Source: Panicum virgatum (Eukaryota; Streptophyta; Magnoliopsida; Poales; Poaceae). Taken from it: a DNA stretch of 64,000 bases. The notes beneath the pieces were generated by a model that saw only the letters and a program-made list of their open reading frames with translations, had not been told where the DNA came from and searched no databases. Position numbers and translations under genes: made by a program. This document shows, piece by piece, positions 45,409-54,902 of this stretch. The DNA lies in the NCBI RefSeq assembly GCF_016808335.1, contig NC_053146.1, forward strand, positions 30,729,495-30,793,494, written 5' to 3'. Each line of letters begins with the position of its first letter. Position 1 is the first letter of the stretch.

Positions 45409-47558
45409 ATGGCCAGTAAAATTCCTAAACCTAGTGATGTTGATGCCGCCAACATCCAGAGGCCGACTGTTCAGCAACTTTCGGCCGATCATCAGAAGGT
45501 TCTTGATGGCATCCGACAGAAGATCAGAGAAGAGAAGGAGAAGGAGATCCAGAAGCTGGAGGAAGAAGCCATGAAGCAGTACATCTCGCATTTCTCCATC
45601 GACTGTCAAGGGAAGGTCACACCGAATGCTTCCTTTGATGCTTCCCAGTTTGAGGTACAATTCGATGAGAACGAACAACCTGCTCTTACTTCAGAAATAG
45701 CTAATGCTATAGATGATGCTGTTTCTTCTCATGTTAATAATAAGTTGGGATTTATTGGTCAAAATATTCATAATATATTTGATGATGGATTTAGCCAAAT
45801 AGAGTCACATCTTGGTATGAAGCCTATCGGTAGTGATAATAATGCATCTACATCTAATACCGATAAGGCAATGAATGATTCGGCTAATTTCAAAACTCCA
45901 ACTAATGCTTTAGTAATTAATTCGGCTAACCAGCGTAACCGAATTAATTATAATTCAGCACCTCATGTAAATGTACCACATGGGGCAGCAAGTTCGTTGT
46001 AGCATTCTACGCCGTTGAACTTTGCTCAACATTATGGCACACCTAATCGGCCTATGGCCGATGATTTTGGATCTGGCAGTATTAAAGATGAAGTGATTAA
46101 AATCTTTAGACAAACTTTTGGTATAGATCCAAAAGGTAGATGCCGATCCTATAAGAGACCATACCCTGAAGAATATGAGCATGTTGCATATCCACATGGT
46201 TTTGAAATTCCTGAATTTGTTAAATTCACTGGTGATGATAGTAGAACCACATTAGAGCATATCGGCCAATTTATTATACAATGTGGTAAAGCTAGTACTA
46301 GTGATATTTATAAATTGAGATTATTTCCTTTATCTCTATCGGGTGCTGCATTTACTTGGTTTATCTCATTGCCACCTAATTCAGTTCGCACATGGGCCGA
46401 TTTAGAGCAGAAATTCCATGATTATTTCTTTAATGATGAAACTGAATTGAAATTGGCACATCTTACATCGGTTAAACAAAAAATACATGAAGGTGTCGCT
46501 GAATATATTAGAAGATTTAGAGATATTAGAAACCGATGCTATAGTTTGACAATTTCTGATAGAGATTTGGCTGATATAGGTTTTACTGATTTACTCGATT
46601 TTCATAAAGAAAAGCTAGATGTACAAGAATTTCTAGATGTTAGTCAAGTTTTGCAAAAGGCTCTGGCTAATGAAAGCCGAACCAAAGAAGCTTTGCAAAA
46701 ATCCAACGGAAAGTCTAATCGTCCTGTTTATGTTCTTGGTTGTGAATCAAACTATTCGGATGATGAAGACACTAATATTTATGCTGCTGAATTTACTTGG
46801 CCTTCTAATAATAAATCTTGCACTTGCGGTTCTCTCAAGCCGATTCAGAAAAAATCAGCAAGATAATATTAAGTTTACTTTTGATGTATCCAAATGTGAT
46901 CGCATATTTGATGAGTTAAATAAATTATGACACATCAAATTGTCTCATGCTATTCCGCCGCTTAAGGAATTAAAGCGGCGTGCTTATTGCAAGTGGCACA
47001 ATTCATTCTCCCATGCAACCAATGATTGCAATGTGTTTAGAAGGCAAATTCAATCGGCCGTTAATGAAGGATGATTGGTTGTTCCACAAATGCAAATTGA
47101 TAACAATCCTTTCCCTGTGCATAATGTTGATTTACAGAATACTAAGGTTCTAATTTGGCCAAGTCAAGCCGAATCAACAAAGGGGAAGAATGTGGTCATT
47201 GGTGAACCAAGATCTGAACAGAAGAAGTAGTCTCTCGAAGCTTCATCAAAAAATTTAACACTCGGGGGGCAAGATCAGAAGAAGGGCGCCATGTCTGTGC
47301 AGACCGGTCCCTCTGGAGGATCAATGCTCGGGGGGCACGAGCAGCGAAGAAAGGACGAGTCTCCACAGACCGGTCTGATCAGTCTGGAGACCGGTCTGAC
47401 CGGTCATTCTGGGAGCTCTGGAAAAAATTCCAGAAACAACAAAAAGGAAAGGCTGAGTTTCAAGCAACTCTTGGCCAAGTATGAGGAGAAAGGAGCTACT
47501 CAGAAACAGAAGAAGCGACCAGATCAAGTTAAAGATACAAATCCATCAACGGAGCATC
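45409..47558 (+). pseudogene. gag: Element F gag, decayed and interrupted
   Basis: The start is ATG 45409 (MASKIPKPSDVDAANIQRPT), 44 bp after the 5' LTR. The frame reads to 46866 except for TAG at 46000-46002. The N-terminal part is a charged coiled coil (REEKEKEIQKLEEEAMKQY). The capsid-type retrotransposon gag core lies near 46170-46640 (FVKFTGDDSRTTLEHIGQFI, SGAAFTWFISLPPNSVRTWA, EYIRRFRDIRNRCYSL). A frameshift in an A-run near 46850 and stops near 46928, 47072 and 47229 follow. The zinc-knuckle variant CKWHNSFSHATNDC is at 46988-47029. An ACCGGTC-rich stretch at 47300-47405 leads to LSFKQLLAKYEEK, and then element G begins. Confidence 0.82.
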
Positions 47559-47973
47559 TGTCAGACCCTGGGCAACGGGACTGCTTATAGGCATAGAATG
47601 TTCTAGAGTAAAGGATAGCTCATGGATGTACCTTACCTCTTTTGTAACTACCCGAATAGGCGTAGTACTAGCTGCAGTACAAGGAAACTACCCGATCGTG
47701 TTGTAGAAGAATTCCAACTGTACTCAGCTAGGACTTTCCATGTAACCCTTTCCCCCCGGATATATAAGGGCGAGCAGGGACCCCCTCGAAACACATCTAC
47801 ACCTAAGGCAATACAAACCACCACACAGGACATAGGATATTACGCAACTCGCAGCCCGAACCAGTCTAAATCTTTGTGTTCCTTGAACCATCGAGTTCTA
47901 GAGCCGTCGATCCCTACCTACAAACCCTACTGCTAAGGGTATCCCTGAGCAGGCTAGGCGGTAAACACCGACA
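47559..47973 (+). repeat. 5' LTR of element G
   Basis: 415 bp, TGTCAGACCCTGGGC...AACACCGACA. TATATAA at 47761-47767. The primer-binding-site-like GCTGGCGCGCCAGGTAGGGGA is at 47974-47994. Confidence 0.9.
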
Positions 47974-48019
47974 GCTGGCGCGCCAGGTAGGGGACTTGGC
48001 GAGTTCATCGGCGAGTTCG

Positions 48020-48823
48020 ATGGACACTTTCACTTTCAGCACCATGACGCCTCCCAGAGGCGCCACCTTCATCTTCGGTTCGTGGGTCTGCGTCGCCAAT
48101 GGTTCAGGCGGCTTCGGTAGCCACTTAACCAACTCTCCCACGCCGAAGAGCTCTACGTCAGAAGACTCCAACAAGCTTGCCAGATCTCATGATCGCGGCA
48201 TCATGTTGCTTCCCAACCTTGCCAAGGAGATCGAGTCGAAACTCGAAAACAACTCGAGTTCTACTCGGACTCAGATTGATCTCAAACCGAAATCCACTCG
48301 GATTGGGACTCGTATTGTGCAACCCATCTTTGGTTTGCACAATTCATCATCTGTTTACAAACAGATGATTAGATCCTCCTATGAAAATAGCCTGGATCGC
48401 CTACTTCACATCGAAAACCAATCAGCCACCGCTAGCCGGGAGGCACCCGTTTTTGACGTTTACCCAGATCCAGTCGAGTCACCTCAAGACAACCTGGATT
48501 TCATCACCAATGTGCTAGCTAAGATGCAATTGAAGTCTTGCCGAGGTCATACCCTCGCAGAAGTACTCGACAACCTGCGAGAAGTCGCTAGCATTGATGA
48601 TCTCCTGTTTCAACATGGCACTCCCCTAGAAACCGAGAGGGAAACTGGCTCTGGTGGAACTGTCCTAGCTGATTACGAATTAGACCTGGAAAGCTTCTCT
48701 CACGAGCGTTTGGTTCCGGTAATCATCCAGCTCGGAGGTGCTCCAAGCCACCATGATCCAAACGAAGCCTTGGATCAGATCTCAGCAAACATCCTGACTC
48801 AAGACGCTCTAGCTGATGAAGAC
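48020..48823 (+). pseudogene. gag: Element G gag, 5' part, cut by element E
   Basis: ATG 48020 starts MDTFTFSTMTPPRGATFIFG, homologous residue for residue to the start of C's gag. The frame is open for 268 codons (LPNLAKEIESKLENNSSSTR, VFDVYPDPVESPQDNLDFIT, HGTPLETERETGSGGTVLAD) and is cut at QDALADED by the LTR of E. C's copy has a TAA near codon 36 where G reads through. The capsid core and zinc knuckle would lie downstream and are not in the window. This segment has no stop of its own. Confidence 0.85.
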
Positions 48824-49350
48824 TGTTGACAGCCAAAATTGGCATCTGCTGAGGCCGACCGGTCTGACCGGTCGAGCCGGCCGGTCAGACCGGTCGGGTC
48901 TGTACAGTCCGAGTAGAATTAGGTTTTTTGTAAAGAGTTCTCATGTAATCCTACTCGTGAAGGGGTACGTCTTCCCCGGCCTATAAATATAAAGGCTAAG
49001 GCCGATTGAGGTTATTCCCAATCGAATCAATACAAAAATCGCATTATTTTTACCTCTCAAACCCTAGTCTTTTCCAACCCTAGATTTCTTTCTTCCTTCG
49101 TCCCGGCGGCGTTTGAAGACGTTCTGAGTGGCCTGCCGACCTCAAAGCAACCCTACGATCACGAGCTTCGACGGGGTCCCTCCCGAGCTCGCTGTTCTAG
49201 GTTTCCAGTGAGCCCCTGCTTGCACTGGTCAGACCGGTCGGCGAAACCGGTCAGACCGGTCCACCCAGGGTTTCGCGGGTGTTGATCGTTTTGACGATCG
49301 TTCGCGCGTTCTAGCGCATTCGAGTGTGTTGGCGCGATTCTGTGTCAACA
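48824..49350 (+). repeat. 5' LTR of element E
   Basis: 527 bp, TGTTGACAGCC...TGTGTCAACA. TATAAATA is at 48982-48989. ACCGGTC motifs occur at 48858-48898 and 49227-49262. Confidence 0.88.
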
Positions 49351-49428
49351 CACTTTTTGGCGACTCCGCTGGGGAACAGATTAATCTGGTTTAAAAAAAA
49401 ACCGATCTAATCTAGATTCTCCAAGAAG

Positions 49429-51627
49429 ATGGGTACTCATGGTGAGATCCACAACGACAACATCATTAAGGCAACCATGGAGGAGCTCACTGAAGAGGAG
49501 CGCAAGGCCTACCTCATCGCTGAAGAGCACCTGAAGGAGCAGTTTCTTCAGGGATTCAAGAAGGAGCGAGGAGGCCTAGTCAAGAGGGTCGGGGAGTTCG
49601 TGATGCCATCGTTCAAGTTAAACCAAGACAAGGTCGAGGTACTTCCTAATGATCCCTCTGAACTAGTTAGGCAATTCTCTCTCATGGTAGATTCGAAAAT
49701 ATCTGCTGCGCAAGTAGCTTCGGGAGAGACTCTTGCTGGGCTTAATGATGAAATTGCAGCGCTAAAAATGGGTAAAACTGTCGAGGGTGGAGCTCAATTC
49801 ACGGAATCAGATTTGGCTGGCACATCTTTTACCCAAGATCAATTCTATGGGATGCCGCTGAACTCGTTTCCAGGGCAATCTCCGTTGCCGTCCACTGTTC
49901 ATGCGCCACCGGTCCCACCGGTCACCTCGACCGGTCAGACCGGTGCAGGCGGTCAGACCGGTCACTTGACCGGTCAGACCGGTATGACCGGACAGCAACC
50001 AGTACCCTCTGTACCGTATACGTCTAACCCTAGTTCGGCCGTCCCTAGCCGAACTAATGAGATGGTGATGTATACAGGGCCTCATGCTACGTCACAGCAG
50101 GGATCTGGACCTCATCGAGGGCCAATTTCTAACGCTAATGTGGCTTACTCCGGTCCTACCATGCAACGTGTTTCATCTTCTCCGAATACTTCGGCCAGTG
50201 GAGCTTATCAGGCCGATTTTAGTAGATTTAAAGAAGATTTAGCCGGAGTACTTAAATCTAAACTTGGGATTGATATGGGTGGGTCGCGTTTATATCAAAA
50301 GCCATATCCTCCTGAGTTTGATTTTATTTCATATCCTGTTGGTTGGCATATTCCCGAGTTTGTCAAATTCAATGGTGAAGATTCTCGTACAACTTGGGAG
50401 CATGTTAGTCAATATGTCTTGCAATTGGGAGAAGCGGGTCTTAATGATGCCTTGCGGGTTTGTTTGTTTTCTTTGTCTTTGACTGGAACCGCTTTCTCTT
50501 GGTTTTCCTCACTTGCGCCGGGATCTATTTTAAATTGGAATCAATTAGAGCGCAAATTTCATGATCACTTCTATAGTGGGGAAGCCGAGGTTCGATTGCT
50601 AGACTTGACATCGATTAAACAAACTCGAGATGAAACAATTTTGGATTACTTTCAGAGATTTAAAGCTTTGAAAAATCAGTGTTTTAATTCATCTCTTTCA
50701 GAAAAGGATTTGGCCGATTTAGCGTTTAATGGCTTGCGTTCTTACTTGAAGGAAAAACTTGAAGGTTTTGATTACATTACGGTTAATCATTTGCAAATGC
50801 GAGCTATTGGCACCGAATTTAAGTATAAAAATCTTAAAGATACTTTCAAGCCTCATCGGTCCAACACACATGTTCTTGATCCTGATTTGGATGGTTCGGA
50901 CGATGATAGTAAGGAAGTGTATGCCGCTGAATTTGTTTGGCCATCAAAGGCCAAACCCGGTTCGGTTCCGTCTCTCAAGCCGATTCAAAAGAATCGGCAA
51001 GAGGAGCCGAAATTTACTTTTGATGTTTCTAAGTGTGATTGGATTTTCGATGAATTGCTTAAGAATGGTAACATCCGATTGTCACATGCTATTCCATCTC
51101 CCGACGAACTTAGACGACATGCATATTGTAAGTGGCATAACTCTACATCTCATGCTACTAATGATTGTAATGTTTTTCGTCGACAGGTACAATCGGCCAT
51201 TAATGAAGGACGATTGGTACTTTCTGAGATGCAAATTGACAAAGCTCCTTTCCCTGTTCATACGCTGGAATTGAACAATCCGAAGGTGCTCATTCGGCCG
51301 GAACAAGCCGGAGGAGCTAAGGGGAAGCATGTTGTCATCGGTGATCCAAGACCGATGGATACAAGTGATAAAATCCTTGCTCGTGAAGTTGTCAAAGAAA
51401 AAACTGATGATGGCAAGGATACTTTGAAGATCATTGTCAGGAATTCCAGACTCGGGGGGCAAGGAAGCTCTCCACCAGAAAATCGGTCTGCTGATCAGGC
51501 ACGACCGGTCAGACCGGTCCAACCGGTCAGACCGGTTCTTCCAACCGGTCAAACCGCCCTGATGACCGTCCCCGGACCTTCAAGCCGAAACGTCCGGAAG
51601 TGGGTACTTGGAAGACCAACGAAGTGA
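49429..51627 (+). CDS. gag: Element E gag
   Basis: This 732-codon frame starts MGTHGEIHNDNIIKATMEEL, 78 bp after the 5' LTR. An N-terminal helical part is followed by a Gly/Thr/Gln stretch (TGQTGAGGQTGHLTGQTG) encoded by ACCGGTC repeats near 49908-49990. The capsid core is near residues 290-430 (FVKFNGEDSRTTWEHVSQYV, GTAFSWFSSLAPGSILNWNQ, FQRFKALKNQCFNSSLSEKD). The zinc-knuckle variant CKWHNSTSHATNDC is encoded by 51127-51168. The tail becomes RPVRPVQPVRPV, again from the same DNA repeat in another frame. The last 28 bp overlap the next frame; homology with F suggests the true path changes frame near 51540-51600. Gag forms the particle and binds the RNA. Confidence 0.85.
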   Translation: MGTHGEIHNDNIIKATMEELTEEERKAYLIAEEHLKEQFLQGFKKERGGLVKRVGEFVMPSFKLNQDKVEVLPNDPSELVRQFSLMVDSKISAAQVASGETLAGLNDEIAALKMGKTVEGGAQFTESDLAGTSFTQDQFYGMPLNSFPGQSPLPSTVHAPPVPPVTSTGQTGAGGQTGHLTGQTGMTGQQPVPSVPYTSNPSSAVPSRTNEMVMYTGPHATSQQGSGPHRGPISNANVAYSGPTMQRVSSSPNTSASGAYQADFSRFKEDLAGVLKSKLGIDMGGSRLYQKPYPPEFDFISYPVGWHIPEFVKFNGEDSRTTWEHVSQYVLQLGEAGLNDALRVCLFSLSLTGTAFSWFSSLAPGSILNWNQLERKFHDHFYSGEAEVRLLDLTSIKQTRDETILDYFQRFKALKNQCFNSSLSEKDLADLAFNGLRSYLKEKLEGFDYITVNHLQMRAIGTEFKYKNLKDTFKPHRSNTHVLDPDLDGSDDDSKEVYAAEFVWPSKAKPGSVPSLKPIQKNRQEEPKFTFDVSKCDWIFDELLKNGNIRLSHAIPSPDELRRHAYCKWHNSTSHATNDCNVFRRQVQSAINEGRLVLSEMQIDKAPFPVHTLELNNPKVLIRPEQAGGAKGKHVVIGDPRPMDTSDKILAREVVKEKTDDGKDTLKIIVRNSRLGGQGSSPPENRSADQARPVRPVQPVRPVLPTGQTALMTVPGPSSRNVRKWVLGRPTK

Positions 51628-53378
51628 AGGTGCAGGGAAGAACTGCTAATCAGAAGCCCACCTTCAATCAGTTGTTGAACAAGTACACAAAGGCCGTTCA
51701 AAACGATCGGCCGTTAAAAAAAAGACCGCGTTCACCACCGCGTCAAGATCGTCCAGCGTCCCCAAGGGGGAAATCTAGTAGGCGCAGAGGTGATGTTGTC
51801 ACGTTATATCCTTCTCAGAAGATGTATGCTACCATGCCGTGGATGCCGCCGGCTTCAAATGCAACAAATCCAGCATGGGAGCATGGGGGGATATGGATGC
51901 AGTGTTTCCCGATGCGTTATCCTCCACACTATCAAGGGGAAAGCTCTAGGATGCCGGTGCATGACCGATTGGGACCAAGCCAATTCGATCCAGTGCAGCA
52001 GATTTCACCGGTCAGACCGGTACACACCGACCGGTCAGACCGGTATCATCAGAAGCCGGGTCAAGCTCCTGTTCCAAGGTTTGAGTATCGCGTCAAGGAA
52101 AAGAAGGGGGAGCAGAAGACCGTGGTTGATTCAGAAAAGCCCAAAGCCGATGTTATTCAAATCGGTGAAATCGAAGTGCCCATAAGAGATACGGGCAAGA
52201 GACCGATGGATGTAGATACATCGGTTGATGTTACTTCACAAAAGCCGGTCATGTCCAATGATCATGAGGCCGGTAGCAGCAAGGATGCAGCAGATAAGTA
52301 CCATCAGCCTAGATGGTGCCCTTCGGGATTAACTCATACTCAAAAAAGGAAATTGCAGCGCCTCCGCAACAAAGAAAAGAAGGAACAGGAGAAGGAGAAA
52401 ATGAGGGATGAGGAATTCAACAGATACAGGCCTATGTTCCCTCAAAGCAAGGTGTGGAAAGCTAAGAAAGCTAACCAGCCAGACGGACCGGTCGGACCGC
52501 CACAGCCTACCGGTCAGACCGGTCAAGAGGACCGGTCAGACCGCTCTGACCAACCGGTCAGACCGATCGAGCCCAGTGCAGAGGCAACAGCCGAATCGGT
52601 GCCGCCCGTTTCGGTTTCTTCTATTGATGAAGCTCCAGTAGTTCCTCCGACAGCTGAAGACGAGGAATTGGTAGACTATGAAGTGTCTCCAGAGCGCACC
52701 AACATGGAGATCAATGTGGTGCACTTATCTTCGGATTACTTTGTGGTTCCGGAGGAGGATTTGGCTCATCTTCAGTTCGGGCCCCGTGAGGCTATGTTCC
52801 AGAAGCCAAGCGAGAAGGACAATCACCTCAAGGCTCTTTACATGAGGGGACACATCAACGGGAAGCCGGTGACTCGCATGCTAGTAGATGGTGGAGCCAT
52901 TGTGAATCTTATGCCCTACTCGTTGTACAAGAAGCTTGGTGGCCAAGACAAAGATTTGATCAAGACGAACATGACCGTTAGTGGTGTTGGAGGGAGCGAG
53001 CCCCTTAGAGCCAAAGGAGTTGCTTCCATGGAGCTCACCATTGGAAGTAAGACGCTTGCTACAGCTTTCTTCGTCACGGAAGTGCAAGGTAATTACAATT
53101 TGATTCTTGGGAGGGATTGGATTCATGCAAATCAGCGTGTTCCTTCTACCTTGCATCAGTTTCTTGTTCAGTGGGTCGGCGATGAGGTTGAGATTGTCCA
53201 TGGGGACACTTCATCCTTTGTTGCTTTAGCCGATTCGGATTCCATTAGTGCACACGACAACGTCAAGTGTTTGTCGGGCGTGGACCTGTCCGATTATGAT
53301 TTGATCAGTTGCACTAGGGATGGTTTTGTTTCTGCTGTACTAAAGCCAATGGATAATCGGCTAAATCATTTAATGTAA
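51600..53378 (+). CDS. Element E protease region (gag tail and retropepsin)
   Basis: This 592-codon frame lies in a different frame from gag. It begins with a basic segment homologous to F and N (KPTFNQLLNKYTKA), then a Pro/Arg-rich region, then DRSDRS and TGQTGQ peptides from ACCGGTC repeats (52003-52042 and 52483-52575). The aspartic protease lies at about residues 395-510: ALYMRGHINGKPVTRMLVDG followed by GAIVNLMPYSL, with VDGG as the active site, and the flap and ILGRDWI near 53103. It ends HLM-stop at 53376-53378. Reading it as one polyprotein with gag needs a frameshift, natural or mutational. The enzyme matures the polyprotein. Confidence 0.78.
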   Translation: MGTWKTNEVKVQGRTANQKPTFNQLLNKYTKAVQNDRPLKKRPRSPPRQDRPASPRGKSSRRRGDVVTLYPSQKMYATMPWMPPASNATNPAWEHGGIWMQCFPMRYPPHYQGESSRMPVHDRLGPSQFDPVQQISPVRPVHTDRSDRYHQKPGQAPVPRFEYRVKEKKGEQKTVVDSEKPKADVIQIGEIEVPIRDTGKRPMDVDTSVDVTSQKPVMSNDHEAGSSKDAADKYHQPRWCPSGLTHTQKRKLQRLRNKEKKEQEKEKMRDEEFNRYRPMFPQSKVWKAKKANQPDGPVGPPQPTGQTGQEDRSDRSDQPVRPIEPSAEATAESVPPVSVSSIDEAPVVPPTAEDEELVDYEVSPERTNMEINVVHLSSDYFVVPEEDLAHLQFGPREAMFQKPSEKDNHLKALYMRGHINGKPVTRMLVDGGAIVNLMPYSLYKKLGGQDKDLIKTNMTVSGVGGSEPLRAKGVASMELTIGSKTLATAFFVTEVQGNYNLILGRDWIHANQRVPSTLHQFLVQWVGDEVEIVHGDTSSFVALADSDSISAHDNVKCLSGVDLSDYDLISCTRDGFVSAVLKPMDNRLNHLM

Positions 53379-53383
53379 ATTAG

Positions 53384-54902
53384 ATGAGTACAACGGACAC
53401 TCCAGAGGAGACCGGTCAGACCGCCAGTGCCGACCGGTCAGACCGGTCCTGTCCCGTTTGGCGCACAGGGCCGACCGGTCAGACCGGACACCCCGACCGG
53501 TCAGACCAGTCCAACGCAGAATGGTTGCAGCAGAGGCTAGATCAATATCGGATGCGTACGAACGATATGTGTGAAGCCATTGAAGATTCTGGTGATCTAG
53601 ATAAGTTGGGCCAAGGATTTACATCGGCTGATCCTTTAGAGAAGGTAGATATTGGTGATGGAACTATTCCTAGGCCGACTTTTGTAAACAAAAATTTATC
53701 GGCTGAATATAAAGCCGATTTGGTTAATTTATTGAAGGAATATGTTGATTGTTTTGCTTGGGAGTATCATGAAATGCCTGGTTTGAGTCGTGATCTTGTT
53801 GAGCATCGTTTACCAATTAAAGCCGGTTTTAGATCTTATAAACAACCGGTTAGGCGTTTCAATCCTGTTATTTATGACCGAATTAAAACTGAAATTAACC
53901 GTTTACTTGATGCTGGATTTATTCGGTCTTGTCGTTATGCTGATTGGATCTCTAATATTGTGCCCATTGAGAAAAAAGATTCAGGAAAAATTAGAGTATG
54001 CATTGATTTTAGAGATCTTAATAAAGCTACTCCCAAGGATGAATATCCTATGCCTATAGCCGATATGTTGATCAACGAAGCTTCCGGACATCGTGTCATT
54101 AGTTTTCTTGATGGTAACGCCGGTTACAATCAAATATTTATGGCCGAAGAAGATATATCTAAAACGGCCTTTAGATGTCCGGGATTTGTCGGCTTATTTG
54201 AGTGGGTGGTTATGACTTTTGGTTTGAAAAATGCGGGTGCTACTTATCAAAGAGCTATGAATTTGATCTTCCATGATTTGATGGGTGTCATCTTGGAAGT
54301 GTATATTGATGATATTGTCATTAAATCGGCTGATTTAGATCATCATTTAGCCGATTTAAGGATTGCTCTTGAAAGGATGCGCCGGTATGGTTTAAAGATG
54401 AATCCACTCAAATGTGCTTTTGGTGTATCGGCTGGAAAGTTTCTTGGCTTAATTATTCATGAGAAGGGAATAGAGATTGATCCTAAGAGAGTTGAAGCCA
54501 TGAAGAAGGTTGAAGCTCCTACATGCAAGAAAGATTTACAGAAGTTTTTGGGCAAGGTAAATTTCTTGAGAAGATTTGTATCTAACTTGTCCGGGAAGAT
54601 TGATGCTTTTACTCCTATTCTTCGGTTAAAAGATGAAACCGAATTTACTTGGGGGGCAAAACAGCAAGAAGCATTTGAGAAGATCAAGACTTATTTGTCT
54701 TCACCACCTGTACTCAAAGCACCTAGGAGAAGAGTACCTTTCAGACTTTATGTGGCTGCTGAAGACAAGGTTATTGGCGCTGTTTTGACTCAAGAGACCG
54801 AAGGGAAGGAGTATATTATTACATATTTAAGCCGACGACTTATTGATGCAGAGACGAGGTATACATTTATTGAGAAGTTATGTTTGTCTCTTTATTATGC
54901 TC
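53384..54902 (+). pseudogene. pol: Element E pol (RT and start of RNase H), cut by element D
   Basis: ATG 53384 begins just after an in-frame TAG, six bases past the protease stop. The first 50 codons are low complexity from ACCGGTC repeats (TGPTGQTG, DRSDRS). RT motifs are intact: IVPIEKKDSGKIRVCIDFRD, DLNKATPKDEYPMPIADMLI, MTFGLKNAGATYQRAM and VYIDDIVIKSAD with catalytic YIDD. The connection domain (DLQKFLGKVNFLRRFVSNL) and the beginning of RNase H (FRLYVAAEDKVIGAVLTQ, YTFIEKLCLSLYYAL) follow. The D LTR starts at 54903, so the rest of RNase H and integrase lie to the right of D. No internal stop is seen. Motif style is Tat/Athila rather than chromovirus. Confidence 0.85.
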
